This document shows positions 1-8,235 of a stretch of DNA of 64,000 bases, in pieces; positions within the stretch are counted from its first letter, which is position 1, and every line of letters starts with the position of its first letter. The DNA comes from DATCJA01 sp963734635. Lineage in GTDB: Bacteria > Acidobacteriota > Vicinamibacteria > Vicinamibacterales > UBA2999. Made by a program: the position numbers and the translations under genes. The DNA lies in the NCBI GenBank assembly GCA_963734635.1, contig CAVTIA010000014.1:372001-436000 (forward strand). Direction: 5' to 3'. The notes below the pieces were generated by a model. The model saw only the letters and a list, made by a program, of their open reading frames with translations. It was not told where the DNA came from and did no database searches.

Positions 1-1
1 C

Positions 2-1057
2 GGCGTGTGGGTGCCGTCGTACGTGTACTCGGAAGAAACGGATCTGAACAGCGCATCGTCCTCTAAGTCGAAGCGGCAAGCCCGGTTCAAAAGCCAGACA
101 CGGATCTGGGGATACCAGGCTCAAAACGCCGACCGGACCGGCTCGTTGACAACGATCCGGATCGACGAGCCCAATGTCGCCGACACCACCGAAGGGGCCG
201 CGCAGCTGTCGCCCGTGCTCAGCCAGCGCCGATGGGAACAGGAGGCCGAGGCGAACGTCCTCGAAAGACTCGAGGCGATCGGCCTGCTCGCACCGGCGGG
301 CGAAGCGGACAAAGTCCTCGAGACCGTCCTCAACAACCTCGTCGTCACCAACAAGTTGAACCTCGAACGGCCGCCGCACGCCCGGATCCTGCTGACCTCG
401 CCGCTCGAGTCGTTCACGGTCGGCCACACGATCGTGTTGAGCCGCGGCCTCATCGACGTACTGCCCGACGAAGCGAGCCTCGCGACGATGCTCGCGCACG
501 AGTTGAGCCACGTGGCGCTCGGCCACCAGCTGATCGACACGAAGTTCTCGTTCGCCGATCGTCTGATGGTGTCCGACGGCGAGCTGCTGCAGACGCTGCG
601 GTTCCGCCGCACGCCCAAGGAGGAGGCCGCGGCTGACGAAAAGGTCATCGAGATGCTCGGCAAGTCGCCCTATCGCGACAAGCTGGCCGTCGCCGGCCTG
701 TTTCTTCGTGCGCTCTCGGAGCGGGCCAAGCAGTTGCCTCGGCTCATCCAGCCGCACATCGGCGACTACATGGCGGCCAACGGGCAGATGACACGGCTTG
801 CCGATCTCATGAAACAGGCCCCGCCGCTGATGCCGGACAGCCTCGAACAGATCGCCGCGCTCCAGCTCGGCGCGCGGCTCGTTGTTGATACGTGGAGCGG
901 CAGGGTGACGCTCGATCGCTCGCCCGCCGTACCTCTGATGTCGGTTCGCGAGAACATGCCGTTTGCCGTGACGCCGCTGATGCCCGTGATCAGATATGCG
1001 CAGCCTCTGGACGTCGGCACGCCCGTCCGCCCGGTCGGCGAGTTGCGGTCCAACTGA
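2..1057 (+). CDS. M48-family zinc metalloprotease, 5' truncated by window edge
   Basis: This frame is open from the first bases of the window, so the true start lies upstream and only the C-terminal part is present. The zinc-binding HExxH motif is visible as HELSH near residue 165 counted from the first Met, inside the usual hydrophobic context (MLAHELSHVALGH). A likely third ligand Glu lies about 45 residues later in AADEKV. This spacing is typical of M48 peptidases (HtpX, Oma1 and BepA relatives), which act on membrane or periplasmic proteins. After the catalytic region the protein continues about 130 residues without TPR-like repeats that I can recognise. The exact subfamily is not determinable because the N-terminus is missing. 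Confidence 0.85.
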   Translation, partial: GVWVPSYVYSEETDLNSASSSKSKRQARFKSQTRIWGYQAQNADRTGSLTTIRIDEPNVADTTEGAAQLSPVLSQRRWEQEAEANVLERLEAIGLLAPAGEADKVLETVLNNLVVTNKLNLERPPHARILLTSPLESFTVGHTIVLSRGLIDVLPDEASLATMLAHELSHVALGHQLIDTKFSFADRLMVSDGELLQTLRFRRTPKEEAAADEKVIEMLGKSPYRDKLAVAGLFLRALSERAKQLPRLIQPHIGDYMAANGQMTRLADLMKQAPPLMPDSLEQIAALQLGARLVVDTWSGRVTLDRSPAVPLMSVRENMPFAVTPLMPVIRYAQPLDVGTPVRPVGELRSN

Positions 1058-1459
1058 TTCGGGGCTCGCGGCGTGTGACTGACGCCATTTCGTTGCCCTC
1101 CGAGAGCGTCACTCGCGCCGACGCGACCTTCGCTGCGTCCTGGTCGGTGCCAATGGTCAGGAACACTTCGTACTCTCCGTAAGGGACGCCAATGTAGTTC
1201 CCGCGACGCCCTTCCTTCGGTTTGAACCCAAAACTGCGCCGTTGGCACTCAAGACCGTCGGGAACGGCTTGAACCTTGATCGGACGCAGACTGACGCTCG
1301 CCCAACTTGAATCATGTGCCGAGTGCGGCGGGACAACGACCTGAATGACTCCTGGCGCAATCTCCAAATCCAATCTGCCGGCGGATCACTGTAGTGGGTA
1401 TTTGAGAATTCCGCCTCCTTCTTGGCTGACAGCCAGATAGCTGTCGGTGCGATCAACAT
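990..1459 (-). pseudogene. Frame-broken hypothetical gene
   Basis: Two overlapping minus-strand frames look like halves of one small protein. The upstream half begins MLIAPTAIWLSAKKEAEF at 1459. Near 1385 sensible sequence moves to another frame (LDLEIAPGVIQVVVPPHS) and continues through GVPYGEYEVFLTIGTD and VTLSEGN toward 1090. The last residues overlap the antisense end of the M48 gene and look like read-through. The middle part resembles a beta-sandwich carboxypeptidase-regulatory-like or surface domain, but I do not recognise a family. It could be a decayed gene or a single-base sequencing indel. Confidence 0.35.
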
Positions 1460-1994
1460 GACGCGATATGAACCGTCCTGCTGATCATGGCGTGATCGGA
1501 GCCCGCGTGGGTCCGCCCGATGGCGCGAGCCTGAGATTCAATCTGTCGGTGGTTGCCGGTGCGTTATGAACCCCTCGATTTGTAAATCCACCGATTGCAG
1601 AATCAGAACTTCTCCTCGTTCAGGTGCGCGTTGGTGAAGGTGAAATTCGTACATGTTGTCGGCGCACAATCTGCAAAGGAGCTTGCACGTACAATCCGCC
1701 TTCTCACGGCGGAAGCGGCCTGTACGCGCCTGGGTGGTTGAGAGTGAGGTGAGGTTCGCCGCCGCCACACTCTGGCCGTGGTCACGATGAAGACGCCACC
1801 GAGCTAGGCATGATGAAATCGGGAGCTCATGATGAAACCGGCGGGCAACGCTTATGCCCATCGAGGAGGTCGCCTACAGGCCGCGATGGCCTCGGCTGAG
1901 ATTCCAATCAGCGCCAATTCTGGAGATCGGCTGACAGAATTGTTCCAAACGACCTCGAACCACGGGGTTCCTCGCCCAGTGCGCAGGGAAGTAC
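1460..1994. other. Intergenic stretch without a convincing gene
   Basis: About 530 bases between the broken minus-strand frame and the zinc-ribbon protein. Short ORFs exist on both strands (for example 1538-1861 on the minus strand and 1829-2023 on the plus strand). Their translations are rich in Arg, Ser and Pro, lack motifs and look like off-frame reading. No RNA gene, strong hairpin or repeat was seen. Confidence 0.4.
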
Positions 1995-2477
1995 ATGGCA
2001 AGCTACGGTGTCTGGTGGATTGAACTCGTCGTGGCTCTCGTCGTCCTGCTGTGTCTCGGACTCGCAGCGAGAGAGGCCGCTGCGTTCATCAGCGTCGCTC
2101 GCATTCGTCAGCGTGACGGAGGCATACCGGCCCCTCGTACACGAGAAGAGTACTTGCTTCTGTTCCCCAAAGCCTGTCCGCGCTGCCTCGCGCGGCGAGG
2201 CAAACGGGTCACCGGCTGGTATCGCGATCAGTACGGGGCAGCAGAATTTGTCGACACGTGGCAATGCGCGGATTGCGCGTATGTCGCGGGCGGCAAGCCG
2301 CTCCGCCTCGCTGTGCGTGAGGCGGACATCACCGAACGCCCAGTCATGTCTAGGCAGCGGTGGTTCATCTCGACAACGGAAGCCAAACGGATCGGACGTC
2401 CTCGGCTTGATCCTCCCGAACCTCGGGCCGAGGACAGGCCGAGAGCCGACGCCTCGGCAGCTCAAAACGTCAGTTGA
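1995..2477 (+). CDS. Small membrane-anchored protein with CxxC...CxxC zinc-ribbon-like pairs
   Basis: A 160-residue protein of no family I can name. Residues about 7-25 form one hydrophobic membrane segment (IELVVALVVLLCLGLA), followed by a basic stretch. Two Cys pairs are spaced about 35 residues apart, CPRC near residue 62 and CADC near residue 92, the arrangement of a zinc ribbon or treble-clef knuckle. The tail after residue 125 is Pro/Arg/Ala-rich and probably disordered. The N-in anchor would put the Cys domain in the cytoplasm if the positive-inside rule holds. It stands alone, convergent with the patatin gene. The function is unknown, but the ordered Cys pairs and membrane segment support a real gene. 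Confidence 0.6.
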   Translation: MASYGVWWIELVVALVVLLCLGLAAREAAAFISVARIRQRDGGIPAPRTREEYLLLFPKACPRCLARRGKRVTGWYRDQYGAAEFVDTWQCADCAYVAGGKPLRLAVREADITERPVMSRQRWFISTTEAKRIGRPRLDPPEPRAEDRPRADASAAQNVS

Positions 2478-2494
2478 AACGCGAGCAAGCGGGC

Positions 2495-3343
2495 TCAGGT
2501 GAGGCGGACTACTTGGGGAAAGGGTGTCGAAAGACTGGGGTCTCTTTCTTCTGAGCACTGACAAGGTACTCCGGAGAACCAGGATTCAATCTTCGGCAAC
2601 ACTGCCGATGCAGCCACTTCTCCGGCGTTCACCAACTCCGGCCCGCACTCGAACCCGTCCCATGCGATGTCCCGCAGATCCGGTGTGATGACAAGATCGC
2701 TTGCCTGCCGCCAGCCATCCTCGGTGCGAGTCTGCATGATCTGGAAGCATCGGCGAATGACCTGAAACACATCGGCCGGAGGCCGCTCGCACGGTGGCGC
2801 GGGCAGGTGCACCGAAATGATGTGCGTCGCCCCGAGTTCACGGGCCAGCAGGGTGGGAATCCCGATGCCCATCGCGCCGTCCACCAGCACACGGCCGCCC
2901 GAGCGTACTGGCTGGAACAGACCGGGGTAGGAGCAGCTCGCTCGAATGGGAAGGAAGACGTCGCCGGTATCTCGGAAGGCCACCGGTTCACCGGTGCAGA
3001 GGTCGGTCGCCACCACGCCGAGCGGGATGGGCATTTCTTCGAAGCGGTGTTGCTTCAGCAGCTTCTGCAGGAATGGCGTCATGCGCTTGCTCACCACAAA
3101 TCCGGTGCGGCTGAGACTCCAGCGCGCCACATCGCCGAACCGCATGGAGCAAGCCGCGCTGGCAATTTCGTCGGGGTGCGCGCCGCTGGCATACGCGGCG
3201 GCGACAATCGACCCCGCGCTCACTCCTGTGACGCAGTGAATCGGAATGCCGTGGTGCTCGAAGATTCTCAAGACTCCAATGTGCGCGATGCCGCGCGCGA
3301 AACCTCCACCGAGGGCCAATCCGATTCGCGGAGGCCGTTCCAT
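2495..3343 (-). CDS. Patatin-like phospholipase (RssA/YchK type)
   Basis: A cytoplasmic patatin-family serine lipase, predicted to hydrolyse phospholipid or other acyl esters through a Ser-Asp dyad. The oxyanion-hole loop GLALGGGFARG is at the N-terminus. The nucleophile elbow GVSAGS (GxSxG) is around residue 40 and the catalytic Asp sits in the DGAMG motif around residue 155. Total length near 280 residues matches the short bacterial RssA/YchK class rather than ExoU toxins. I chose the Met at 3343 (MERPPRIGLALGG) because it places the oxyanion loop close to the N-terminus. An in-frame start at 3382 would add 13 residues. No signal peptide is visible. It converges on the zinc-ribbon gene with an 18-base gap. 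Confidence 0.88.
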   Translation of the reverse strand: MERPPRIGLALGGGFARGIAHIGVLRIFEHHGIPIHCVTGVSAGSIVAAAYASGAHPDEIASAACSMRFGDVARWSLSRTGFVVSKRMTPFLQKLLKQHRFEEMPIPLGVVATDLCTGEPVAFRDTGDVFLPIRASCSYPGLFQPVRSGGRVLVDGAMGIGIPTLLARELGATHIISVHLPAPPCERPPADVFQVIRRCFQIMQTRTEDGWRQASDLVITPDLRDIAWDGFECGPELVNAGEVAASAVLPKIESWFSGVPCQCSEERDPSLSTPFPQVVRLT

Positions 3344-3886
3344 CGAGGTTTCAGGTCGCCCGAAGACCCTCCGGGAGGTCATACCGGCGTCAGAGCTAGA
3401 GGAACTTGAAGTCGTACGCGAGAAACGTCAGCGCGAACATGGTCACTGCGCTCGTTCTTGATCCGGTGACTGTGCGAGTAGCGTGCTCAGCGTGGCGCCG
3501 ATCATCGCGAACGCTGCGCCCGACGAGATACCGAGAAACAGGGCCGGCGCATCCTCGATGTACGCGAGCGCACGCCTTCGGGAACATGCGAGCGCCAGTC
3601 GCGACTTCCGATCATGGCGCCGTGGTCGTACGCGTCGGCAGAACGCACGCTAGATTACTGACCGTGTTCAAAACGTCAGCCTCCGATGGACGCGATCGTC
3701 AGTGCGACGTCGCTCGCCGCCGAGGCGCTGGGCATGAAGGACTCAATCGGCTCGATTGCGCGGGGTATCAGGCCGATGTAATAGCGGTCGATGACAACCC
3801 GATCAGGGACATCACGGCTCTCTCGCGTCGCGTTCGTCATACCGCTTACAAGAACCTGGCGACGGCCGTCAACGCTGAGCTGCGCC
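3344..3886. other. Intergenic stretch with possible membrane-protein remnants
   Basis: No intact gene is convincing here. On the minus strand around 3460-3570, one frame reads APALFLGISSGAAFAM then IGATLSTLLAQ before a stop, which looks like one or two transmembrane helices. It has no clear start and the upstream residues are Arg-rich. A second minus-strand frame at about 3676-3840 ends in SASAASDVALTIASIGG. These may be remnants of a decayed membrane protein. The plus-strand ORF covering 3406-3975 reads as an off-frame shadow. Confidence 0.3.
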
Positions 3887-4351
3887 CTATTTGCAGGCAT
3901 CCGCCAGTTGCTGCACGGCAACCAGGTTCAACCGTCTTTCGCTCGGGGACACGATCAGAAGGCCCTTCACGATGAGCTTGCGCCCCTCCTGCAGTTGGCC
4001 GGTCGCATTGACGACCTCCCGTCGCGTGAACTCCGCCCGCTGGCCCTGCTTCAGGAGGTCTTCCTTCGTCAAGAAGTCCGCCGTGCCCAGGAGCCGGTAG
4101 CGGGTGCTCCCCAACGCGGTCTTTTTCGCCTCCTCAATCTCTTTCGCGCTCAGAAACAACGCCCGTGATTCGGTGCCATCCGTCGCATTCGTCAACATCC
4201 ACGCACCGTCGGCGAGGGCGGCGCATCCCACGACGCTCACAAGCGGTACCGTTGGCTTGGACAGATCGACTCCCTGTTGCTCGGCGCGAAGGCCCACCGT
4301 CAACCCACATGCGAGAAGTGCGAGCGCTCCAGAAGCTCTATGTCCGTTCAT
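3887..4351 (-). CDS. Secreted hypothetical protein
   Basis: A 154-residue exported protein. The N-terminus has a Sec signal peptide (GALALLACGLTVGLRA) with likely cleavage after the Ala around residue 23. The mature part has the pattern VSVVGCAALADGAWMLTNAT followed by a strand-rich middle (STRYRLLGTADF) and a C-terminal strand KLIVKGLLIV. This recalls small single-domain periplasmic proteins common in acidobacterial genomes, but I know no assigned function. One lone Cys near residue 42 is present. It reads in the same direction as the lipocalin-like gene that precedes it on this strand, 30 bases away, so the two may be cotranscribed. Confidence 0.65.
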   Translation of the reverse strand: MNGHRASGALALLACGLTVGLRAEQQGVDLSKPTVPLVSVVGCAALADGAWMLTNATDGTESRALFLSAKEIEEAKKTALGSTRYRLLGTADFLTKEDLLKQGQRAEFTRREVVNATGQLQEGRKLIVKGLLIVSPSERRLNLVAVQQLADACK

Positions 4352-4381
4352 CCGCGTGTCTCCGTTTGAGAAGGTCCGTCC

Positions 4382-5074
4382 CTACCTGATGGGTTGCGGC
4401 TTCGCCTTCTCGTTCTTCGTGTACCAGACCGTCCCCCAGTTCCGATACGCGCCCTTGTCGATCGCGATCTCGGTGGTGACGCGGTAGGAGAAGGGCGACG
4501 TCAGATAGTACCGGCCCCGCAGTTGTACCGCCGAACCGTTGTGCTCGAACGGTGGCGTCTCGAAGTACAAGTTGCACGTGCCCCCGAGGTCGCAGCCGAG
4601 AGTTCCCGTCCTGAGCAACGCGACACCTCGCGTGAATTCGTACCTCGTGTAGGACTGGCCGGAGAAAGTGTCCTGATACATGATGATCCCTTTTCCCGTG
4701 AACCGGCCTTCGGGTCCTTCCCCGGCGATCGTGATGTCCCAAAAGCGACCGTCCCACACGTTCCTGATGGTTTCCGAGCCCGAGATCGGTCCACCCGCGC
4801 CGAGCGGGCTCTCCGACACACTCGCCTCGAAGGTCCACTCGCCGACGAAGTAATCCATGCTGAATTTCGGTTGGGCGTCGGTCTCGGTCGTGAGGACAGC
4901 GCCTTGTGTCGCTCCCGGCTGCGGCTCCTTCTGCTGCCGCTCCTCTTGCGGAGTAGCGGGTGGTCGGCCCCCCACTTGCGATTGCGCGCCAGCGTGGAGC
5001 GGGGCCAGGGCAGACACGCCCCACAGAGAACAAAGGGCGACCGACCACAAGACGAACCCCGGCCATCTATTCAT
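4382..5074 (-). CDS. Secreted beta-barrel (lipocalin/DUF1579-like) protein
   Basis: About 230 residues with a Sec signal peptide (WSVALCSLWGVSALAPLHAGAQ). A Pro/Gln/Glu-rich linker follows, then a domain beginning FSMDYFVGEWTFEA, the opening pattern of DUF1579-like or lipocalin-like barrels. Alternating hydrophobic strands follow (IRNVWDGRFWDITIAG, GKGIIMYQDTF, GRYYLTSPFSYRV). Such proteins are thought to bind small hydrophobic ligands, though no ligand can be read here. The Met at 5074 gives a compact signal peptide; 5089 would add five residues. It lies 30 bases upstream of the hypothetical at 3887-4351 on the same strand, suggesting a two-gene unit. Confidence 0.65.
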   Translation of the reverse strand: MNRWPGFVLWSVALCSLWGVSALAPLHAGAQSQVGGRPPATPQEERQQKEPQPGATQGAVLTTETDAQPKFSMDYFVGEWTFEASVSESPLGAGGPISGSETIRNVWDGRFWDITIAGEGPEGRFTGKGIIMYQDTFSGQSYTRYEFTRGVALLRTGTLGCDLGGTCNLYFETPPFEHNGSAVQLRGRYYLTSPFSYRVTTEIAIDKGAYRNWGTVWYTKNEKAKPQPIR

Positions 5075-5115
5075 GGCGTGTCTCCTCACGTACCTGACAG
5101 CGCTCGCTTAAACAC

Positions 5116-5146
5116 GAAGGGGCCGAGCGCCTGGCCCGGCCCCTTC
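5116..5146 (-). terminator. Terminator-like hairpin after the cytochrome/PHM gene
   Basis: A perfect 9-bp stem GAAGGGGCC/GGCCCCTTC (5116-5124 with 5138-5146) lies 33 bases past the stop of the minus-strand gene at 5179. On the minus strand it is followed by GTGTTTAA, a weak T-tract. Confidence 0.6.
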
Positions 5147-5178
5147 CAATTGAGCAACGACGTGGCTGGGACGTGCTC

Positions 5179-6696
5179 CTATCGCCCTCCGTTGGTCGAC
5201 CGCGGGGCGGCCGTCGTCCTCATCAACCGGAGGTCCCGTTTGTCAACGGAGACATCGAGAAATCCAACGTACATCTCGTCCCAGCTCTGCTCGGACCAGT
5301 AGACTTCCTTGTGCGGCGCGGAATTCCACCGGTTCGCCGCCGAGTTGTCGTACGACCCGACCGTCTTGATCGTGCTTCCGGCAGGTACCTTTAGCGGCTC
5401 CTTCAACTCGTAGAAGATCTGCCAGTTGAAGTCGTAATTCGGGACGCTCAACAGCACTTCTTCGCGGCCGTCCGGATACGTCAGCACATACGTCATTTCC
5501 TTGCCACGCGTGTGCATGTGAGGCCACAGGGTATAAAGCGTCACGTCGTCTTGAAACGCGCGGATCGCCGTGATCGCCCAATTCTTCGTCTGTGGCGGAA
5601 TGACGGGTATCGCAGGGAAGCCGGTGTTGCCGACGCCGTTGGTTCGAACGGGTGTGAACTCGTCGTCAATGAGCTGCTTCCCCTGGACGATGTGCGTCTG
5701 TCGACCCGTGCTGAGTTCGACGATTTCGTGCGTCATCTCGTTCTGGAACCAGAAACCGACGCGCGTCCGGTCCACCACCTGCCTGCCGATTGGCGTGTAA
5801 TGCAGGCCCCACGCGATGTACCCCTCGGTGGGAATGCGCTTGCCCGCCCCCGGACGAAATTGCTGGAAGCTGCCACCCGGAACGTAGCAGCAGAATCTCG
5901 TTCCTAACTCATTTCGGCGGCCTCGGTCAGTGGTTTGTTCACCTTCGCTCGCTTCGGCCTCATTGGCGTCACCGACGAACCCCACGGACTTTCCGGTCTT
6001 TGCATCCAGCATCGCTCCCGGGACGATCGGCCCGCCAGGCCAGGCTTCGCCGGTTCCGACCTTTCGCCCCGGCGCAGGAGTCAAGATACCGAAACTTGCA
6101 TGATGCATGGCCGGGATCACGCCCGGCAGGATCTGGATGGCTTCAAGGAAGTGTTCTTTCTCCTTCAGCGCCAGAGGAAGTTCCTGGTAGATGGTGAAGT
6201 TGGGAAGCTCTCCCTCGGCGGGTACGGTGAATGGGTCGGCCATCTCGAGTACGAAATCGGGCGGTCGCCCGCTCGGATGCGCCCAGCCGTCCTTGAAGTC
6301 GGGCAGCTTGGCCGCCAATGGCGTCTCACCTTCGGGAGCGCCACCATCAGCCCAGGCGGCGATGGTCTTGATCTGCTCCGGCGTCAGACGCCGATCATTG
6401 CGGAACGCGCCAAACCTCCCATCCGCACGCCATGGCGGCATCTCTCCCCGGACCACCTTGTCTTTGATGGCGCGCGCCCAGGGGCGTGCTTCTTTGTAGG
6501 AGATCAGCGTCATTGGCGCGATCTGGTTGGGTCGATGGCAGGCCACGCAGTTGTCGTACAGGATGGCCGCAACATCTTTGTTGAACGTCGGCGTAGAAGG
6601 CGTCGAACCCGAGGGGCTTTGAGCCGTCAGGCTCGCGCCTGCCCCAACCGCAATGGCCAGAACGGCCGTGCCGAGAATGAGGGCCGCGGATTTCAT
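5179..6696 (-). CDS. Secreted monoheme cytochrome c fused to PHM-like copper monooxygenase domain
   Basis: A 505-residue exported protein. A Sec signal peptide (LILGTAVLAIAVGAG) precedes a cytochrome c domain with heme motif CVACH near residue 50. A probable distal Met ligand lies in VVRGEMPPW, a pattern of cytochromes from Acidobacteria and Planctomycetes. The C-terminal 350 residues carry His motifs such as MHHASFG and LWPHMHTRG (near residue 390) and end in a jelly-roll. This matches the ascorbate-dependent (PHM/DBH-type) type-II copper monooxygenase fold, in which the HxH and Met motifs bind copper. The start was moved to the Met at 6696, where the signal peptide begins. A periplasmic oxidative role with electrons passing through the heme is an inference; the substrate is unknown. 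Confidence 0.75.
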   Translation of the reverse strand: MKSAALILGTAVLAIAVGAGASLTAQSPSGSTPSTPTFNKDVAAILYDNCVACHRPNQIAPMTLISYKEARPWARAIKDKVVRGEMPPWRADGRFGAFRNDRRLTPEQIKTIAAWADGGAPEGETPLAAKLPDFKDGWAHPSGRPPDFVLEMADPFTVPAEGELPNFTIYQELPLALKEKEHFLEAIQILPGVIPAMHHASFGILTPAPGRKVGTGEAWPGGPIVPGAMLDAKTGKSVGFVGDANEAEASEGEQTTDRGRRNELGTRFCCYVPGGSFQQFRPGAGKRIPTEGYIAWGLHYTPIGRQVVDRTRVGFWFQNEMTHEIVELSTGRQTHIVQGKQLIDDEFTPVRTNGVGNTGFPAIPVIPPQTKNWAITAIRAFQDDVTLYTLWPHMHTRGKEMTYVLTYPDGREEVLLSVPNYDFNWQIFYELKEPLKVPAGSTIKTVGSYDNSAANRWNSAPHKEVYWSEQSWDEMYVGFLDVSVDKRDLRLMRTTAAPRSTNGGR

Positions 6697-6786
6697 ATCG
6701 GCCTCCAGTAGGTGGAATGTTGGCGAACGAATCCTAGCCCACGGGGGCCTGGCTGGCAAGAACCGTTTCAACCCCAGACCCCACTC

Positions 6787-7257
6787 CTACTTGGCTACTT
6801 CTTCTGCGGCTCTGTTCAGGCGTTCGAGCTCCTCCAGCTCGCGCATCACGCGGTTATGGATGCGGCGCGCCTGCCAGTCGCGCCAGGCATTCCTGATGCT
6901 CTGATAGATCGAGCCCGGATCGACGGACCCACCGATCAGCGGAGTCGAGTATTCCTGGGGAGTCATCATTCTGACCATCTCCTGATGGGAAATGGCCCCG
7001 CGCGACGGAGTGGGCGCGGTGTCAGGAGTCGGCGGCCACGGCGGGGGCAGGGCCGTGACCGTGATGCCCGATCGAAAACGCGGGCGGCCTTCCTCGTCGA
7101 TCGTGGAGGTGGCCACGTCGGTCGGCCACAACTCGCGCGCGATGCGTTCGGCCGACTTACTGATCGGCCGCTCTGCAGGCCACACCGTCTTTTCCTGTGC
7201 GTGGAGAGCCGGCGATGCGCACAGTGCCAGGGCGGCGAGTAGAGCCGGGCGCCTCAT
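6787..7257 (-). CDS. Secreted hypothetical protein with C-terminal helical segment
   Basis: A 156-residue protein with a short Sec signal peptide (RRPALLAALALCASPALHAQ). The mature part has a Pro-rich linker around residues 65-85 (PPPWPPTPDTAPTPS). It ends in a charged, probably coiled-coil helix (RDWQARRIHNRVMRELEELERL). No family recognised. The Met at 7257 immediately precedes the signal peptide and is preferred over 7272. It follows the same orientation as the cytochrome/PHM gene, whose start is about 90 bases downstream, so the two may be expressed together. Confidence 0.6.
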   Translation of the reverse strand: MRRPALLAALALCASPALHAQEKTVWPAERPISKSAERIARELWPTDVATSTIDEEGRPRFRSGITVTALPPPWPPTPDTAPTPSRGAISHQEMVRMMTPQEYSTPLIGGSVDPGSIYQSIRNAWRDWQARRIHNRVMRELEELERLNRAAEEVAK

Positions 7258-7673
7258 GAAAGGTGAGACCACAGGCCGTTGCAGACGGTCTTCCTCTTCA
7301 GTATCGCACGTGCCAAGCGCTCAAGTTTCGCACCGCGTCGATCGCGCGGCGTCCGAGGAGTCGTTGCCGGCCCGGTCGCGCTGGAACCGCGCCAGGCGCG
7401 TTCTGTTAGGTGGACAGCCGAGTGTCTGCAAGGTCGCAAGAGTTTTCGGCGTGACACGGCAGTTGTCATTCACAGCGTCACTTTCCCGGAAGTTGCAAGA
7501 TCACGCCTAACCTCGCTCGGCGAGATGTCACTCTCTGTTGGAGGAGCAGCTTGTTCGCATTCATAGCCGACTCCACCGAGTGGCCCTCAGGTACCTTGAC
7601 CTGAGCTAGGATGCTGCTCTTGGCGATGTGCTCGCCTGCTCGCCCAGTCGATTCCTTGCGACCAACGGATCTG
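7258..7673. other. Intergenic stretch, no gene seen
   Basis: About 415 bases between divergent genes. Short ORFs on both strands give motif-free Arg-rich translations. An isolated GTTAGGT at 7405 and GCCTAAC at 7505 resemble integron attC end motifs but are in the wrong order and spacing for one site. A promoter region for both flanking genes is expected here, but no clear -35/-10 pair could be assigned. Confidence 0.35.
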
Positions 7674-8114
7674 ATGACGCACCCGGTCTGGGAATTCGTC
7701 TCCAACGATGAACCAGATGAAACGTACGTCTACCCGCTCGCGGAACGCCCAACCAAATCATTGGAAAATCGGATTGTGGGTGCCGAGGTGGAACTCGCGA
7801 ATGGATCGCGGGTGTGGGCTTTGCTCGGAAACATCGACGTCCACGACGCTCGGCGGACGCGTCACTTTCTGACGGTGTCAGTGTTCGTGCGGGCTGAGTG
7901 GTTTCATTTAGCCCGCTATCACGACATGGATCGCGACGCGCGAGGTCCGGCACAGTTGGCAAACGCATTGGGACTCGGCGTCGACGATGTCTTTCCGATT
8001 CAATACAATATCGGCCCGTTGGTATCTGCGACGGCGGGGGACTCTGCTTTCGGGAAGGTCGAGGCCGAGCCGCTCGAGCGGCTGTCGCGCGCAGTTGATC
8101 AATTGGCACTCTAG
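7674..8114 (+). CDS. Hypothetical cytoplasmic protein
   Basis: A 146-residue soluble protein starting MTHPVWEFVSNDEPDETYVYPL. It has strand-rich segments (GAEVELANGSRVWALLGNID, HFLTVSVFV) and a helical C-terminus. No signal peptide, membrane segment or catalytic motif is visible. The overall look (HPVW opening, acidic, single domain) recalls small immunity-type or SMI1-unrelated hypothetical proteins, but I cannot place it in a family. The Met at 7674 was chosen because the preceding in-frame residues (from 7611) read as non-coding. It is followed by the amidohydrolase gene on the same strand, 120 bases away. Confidence 0.55.
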   Translation: MTHPVWEFVSNDEPDETYVYPLAERPTKSLENRIVGAEVELANGSRVWALLGNIDVHDARRTRHFLTVSVFVRAEWFHLARYHDMDRDARGPAQLANALGLGVDDVFPIQYNIGPLVSATAGDSAFGKVEAEPLERLSRAVDQLAL

Positions 8115-8235
8115 TAGAGTTCAAAGTAGGACGAGCCGACGCCGTTAATCGTTCCTATCGTCCTCGGATACAATCTTGTCGCTGTCGACCAGAAATCACA
8201 GCACGGTGATGCGCGAAATGAGATGGAGGGCTCCG

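Noticed and set aside
1908..2564. Minus-strand ORF of 218 residues over the zinc-ribbon gene
   Set aside because: Low-complexity Arg/Pro-rich translation and no family features; antisense shadow.
3406..3975. Plus-strand ORF of 189 residues
   Set aside because: Arg-rich translation with no motifs, overlapping the real minus-strand gene at 3887; off-frame reading.
7405..7511. GTTAGGT and GCCTAAC resembling integron attC ends
   Set aside because: The order is R' before R'', spacing is 93 bases, and no folded site or integrase lies nearby; chance is likely.
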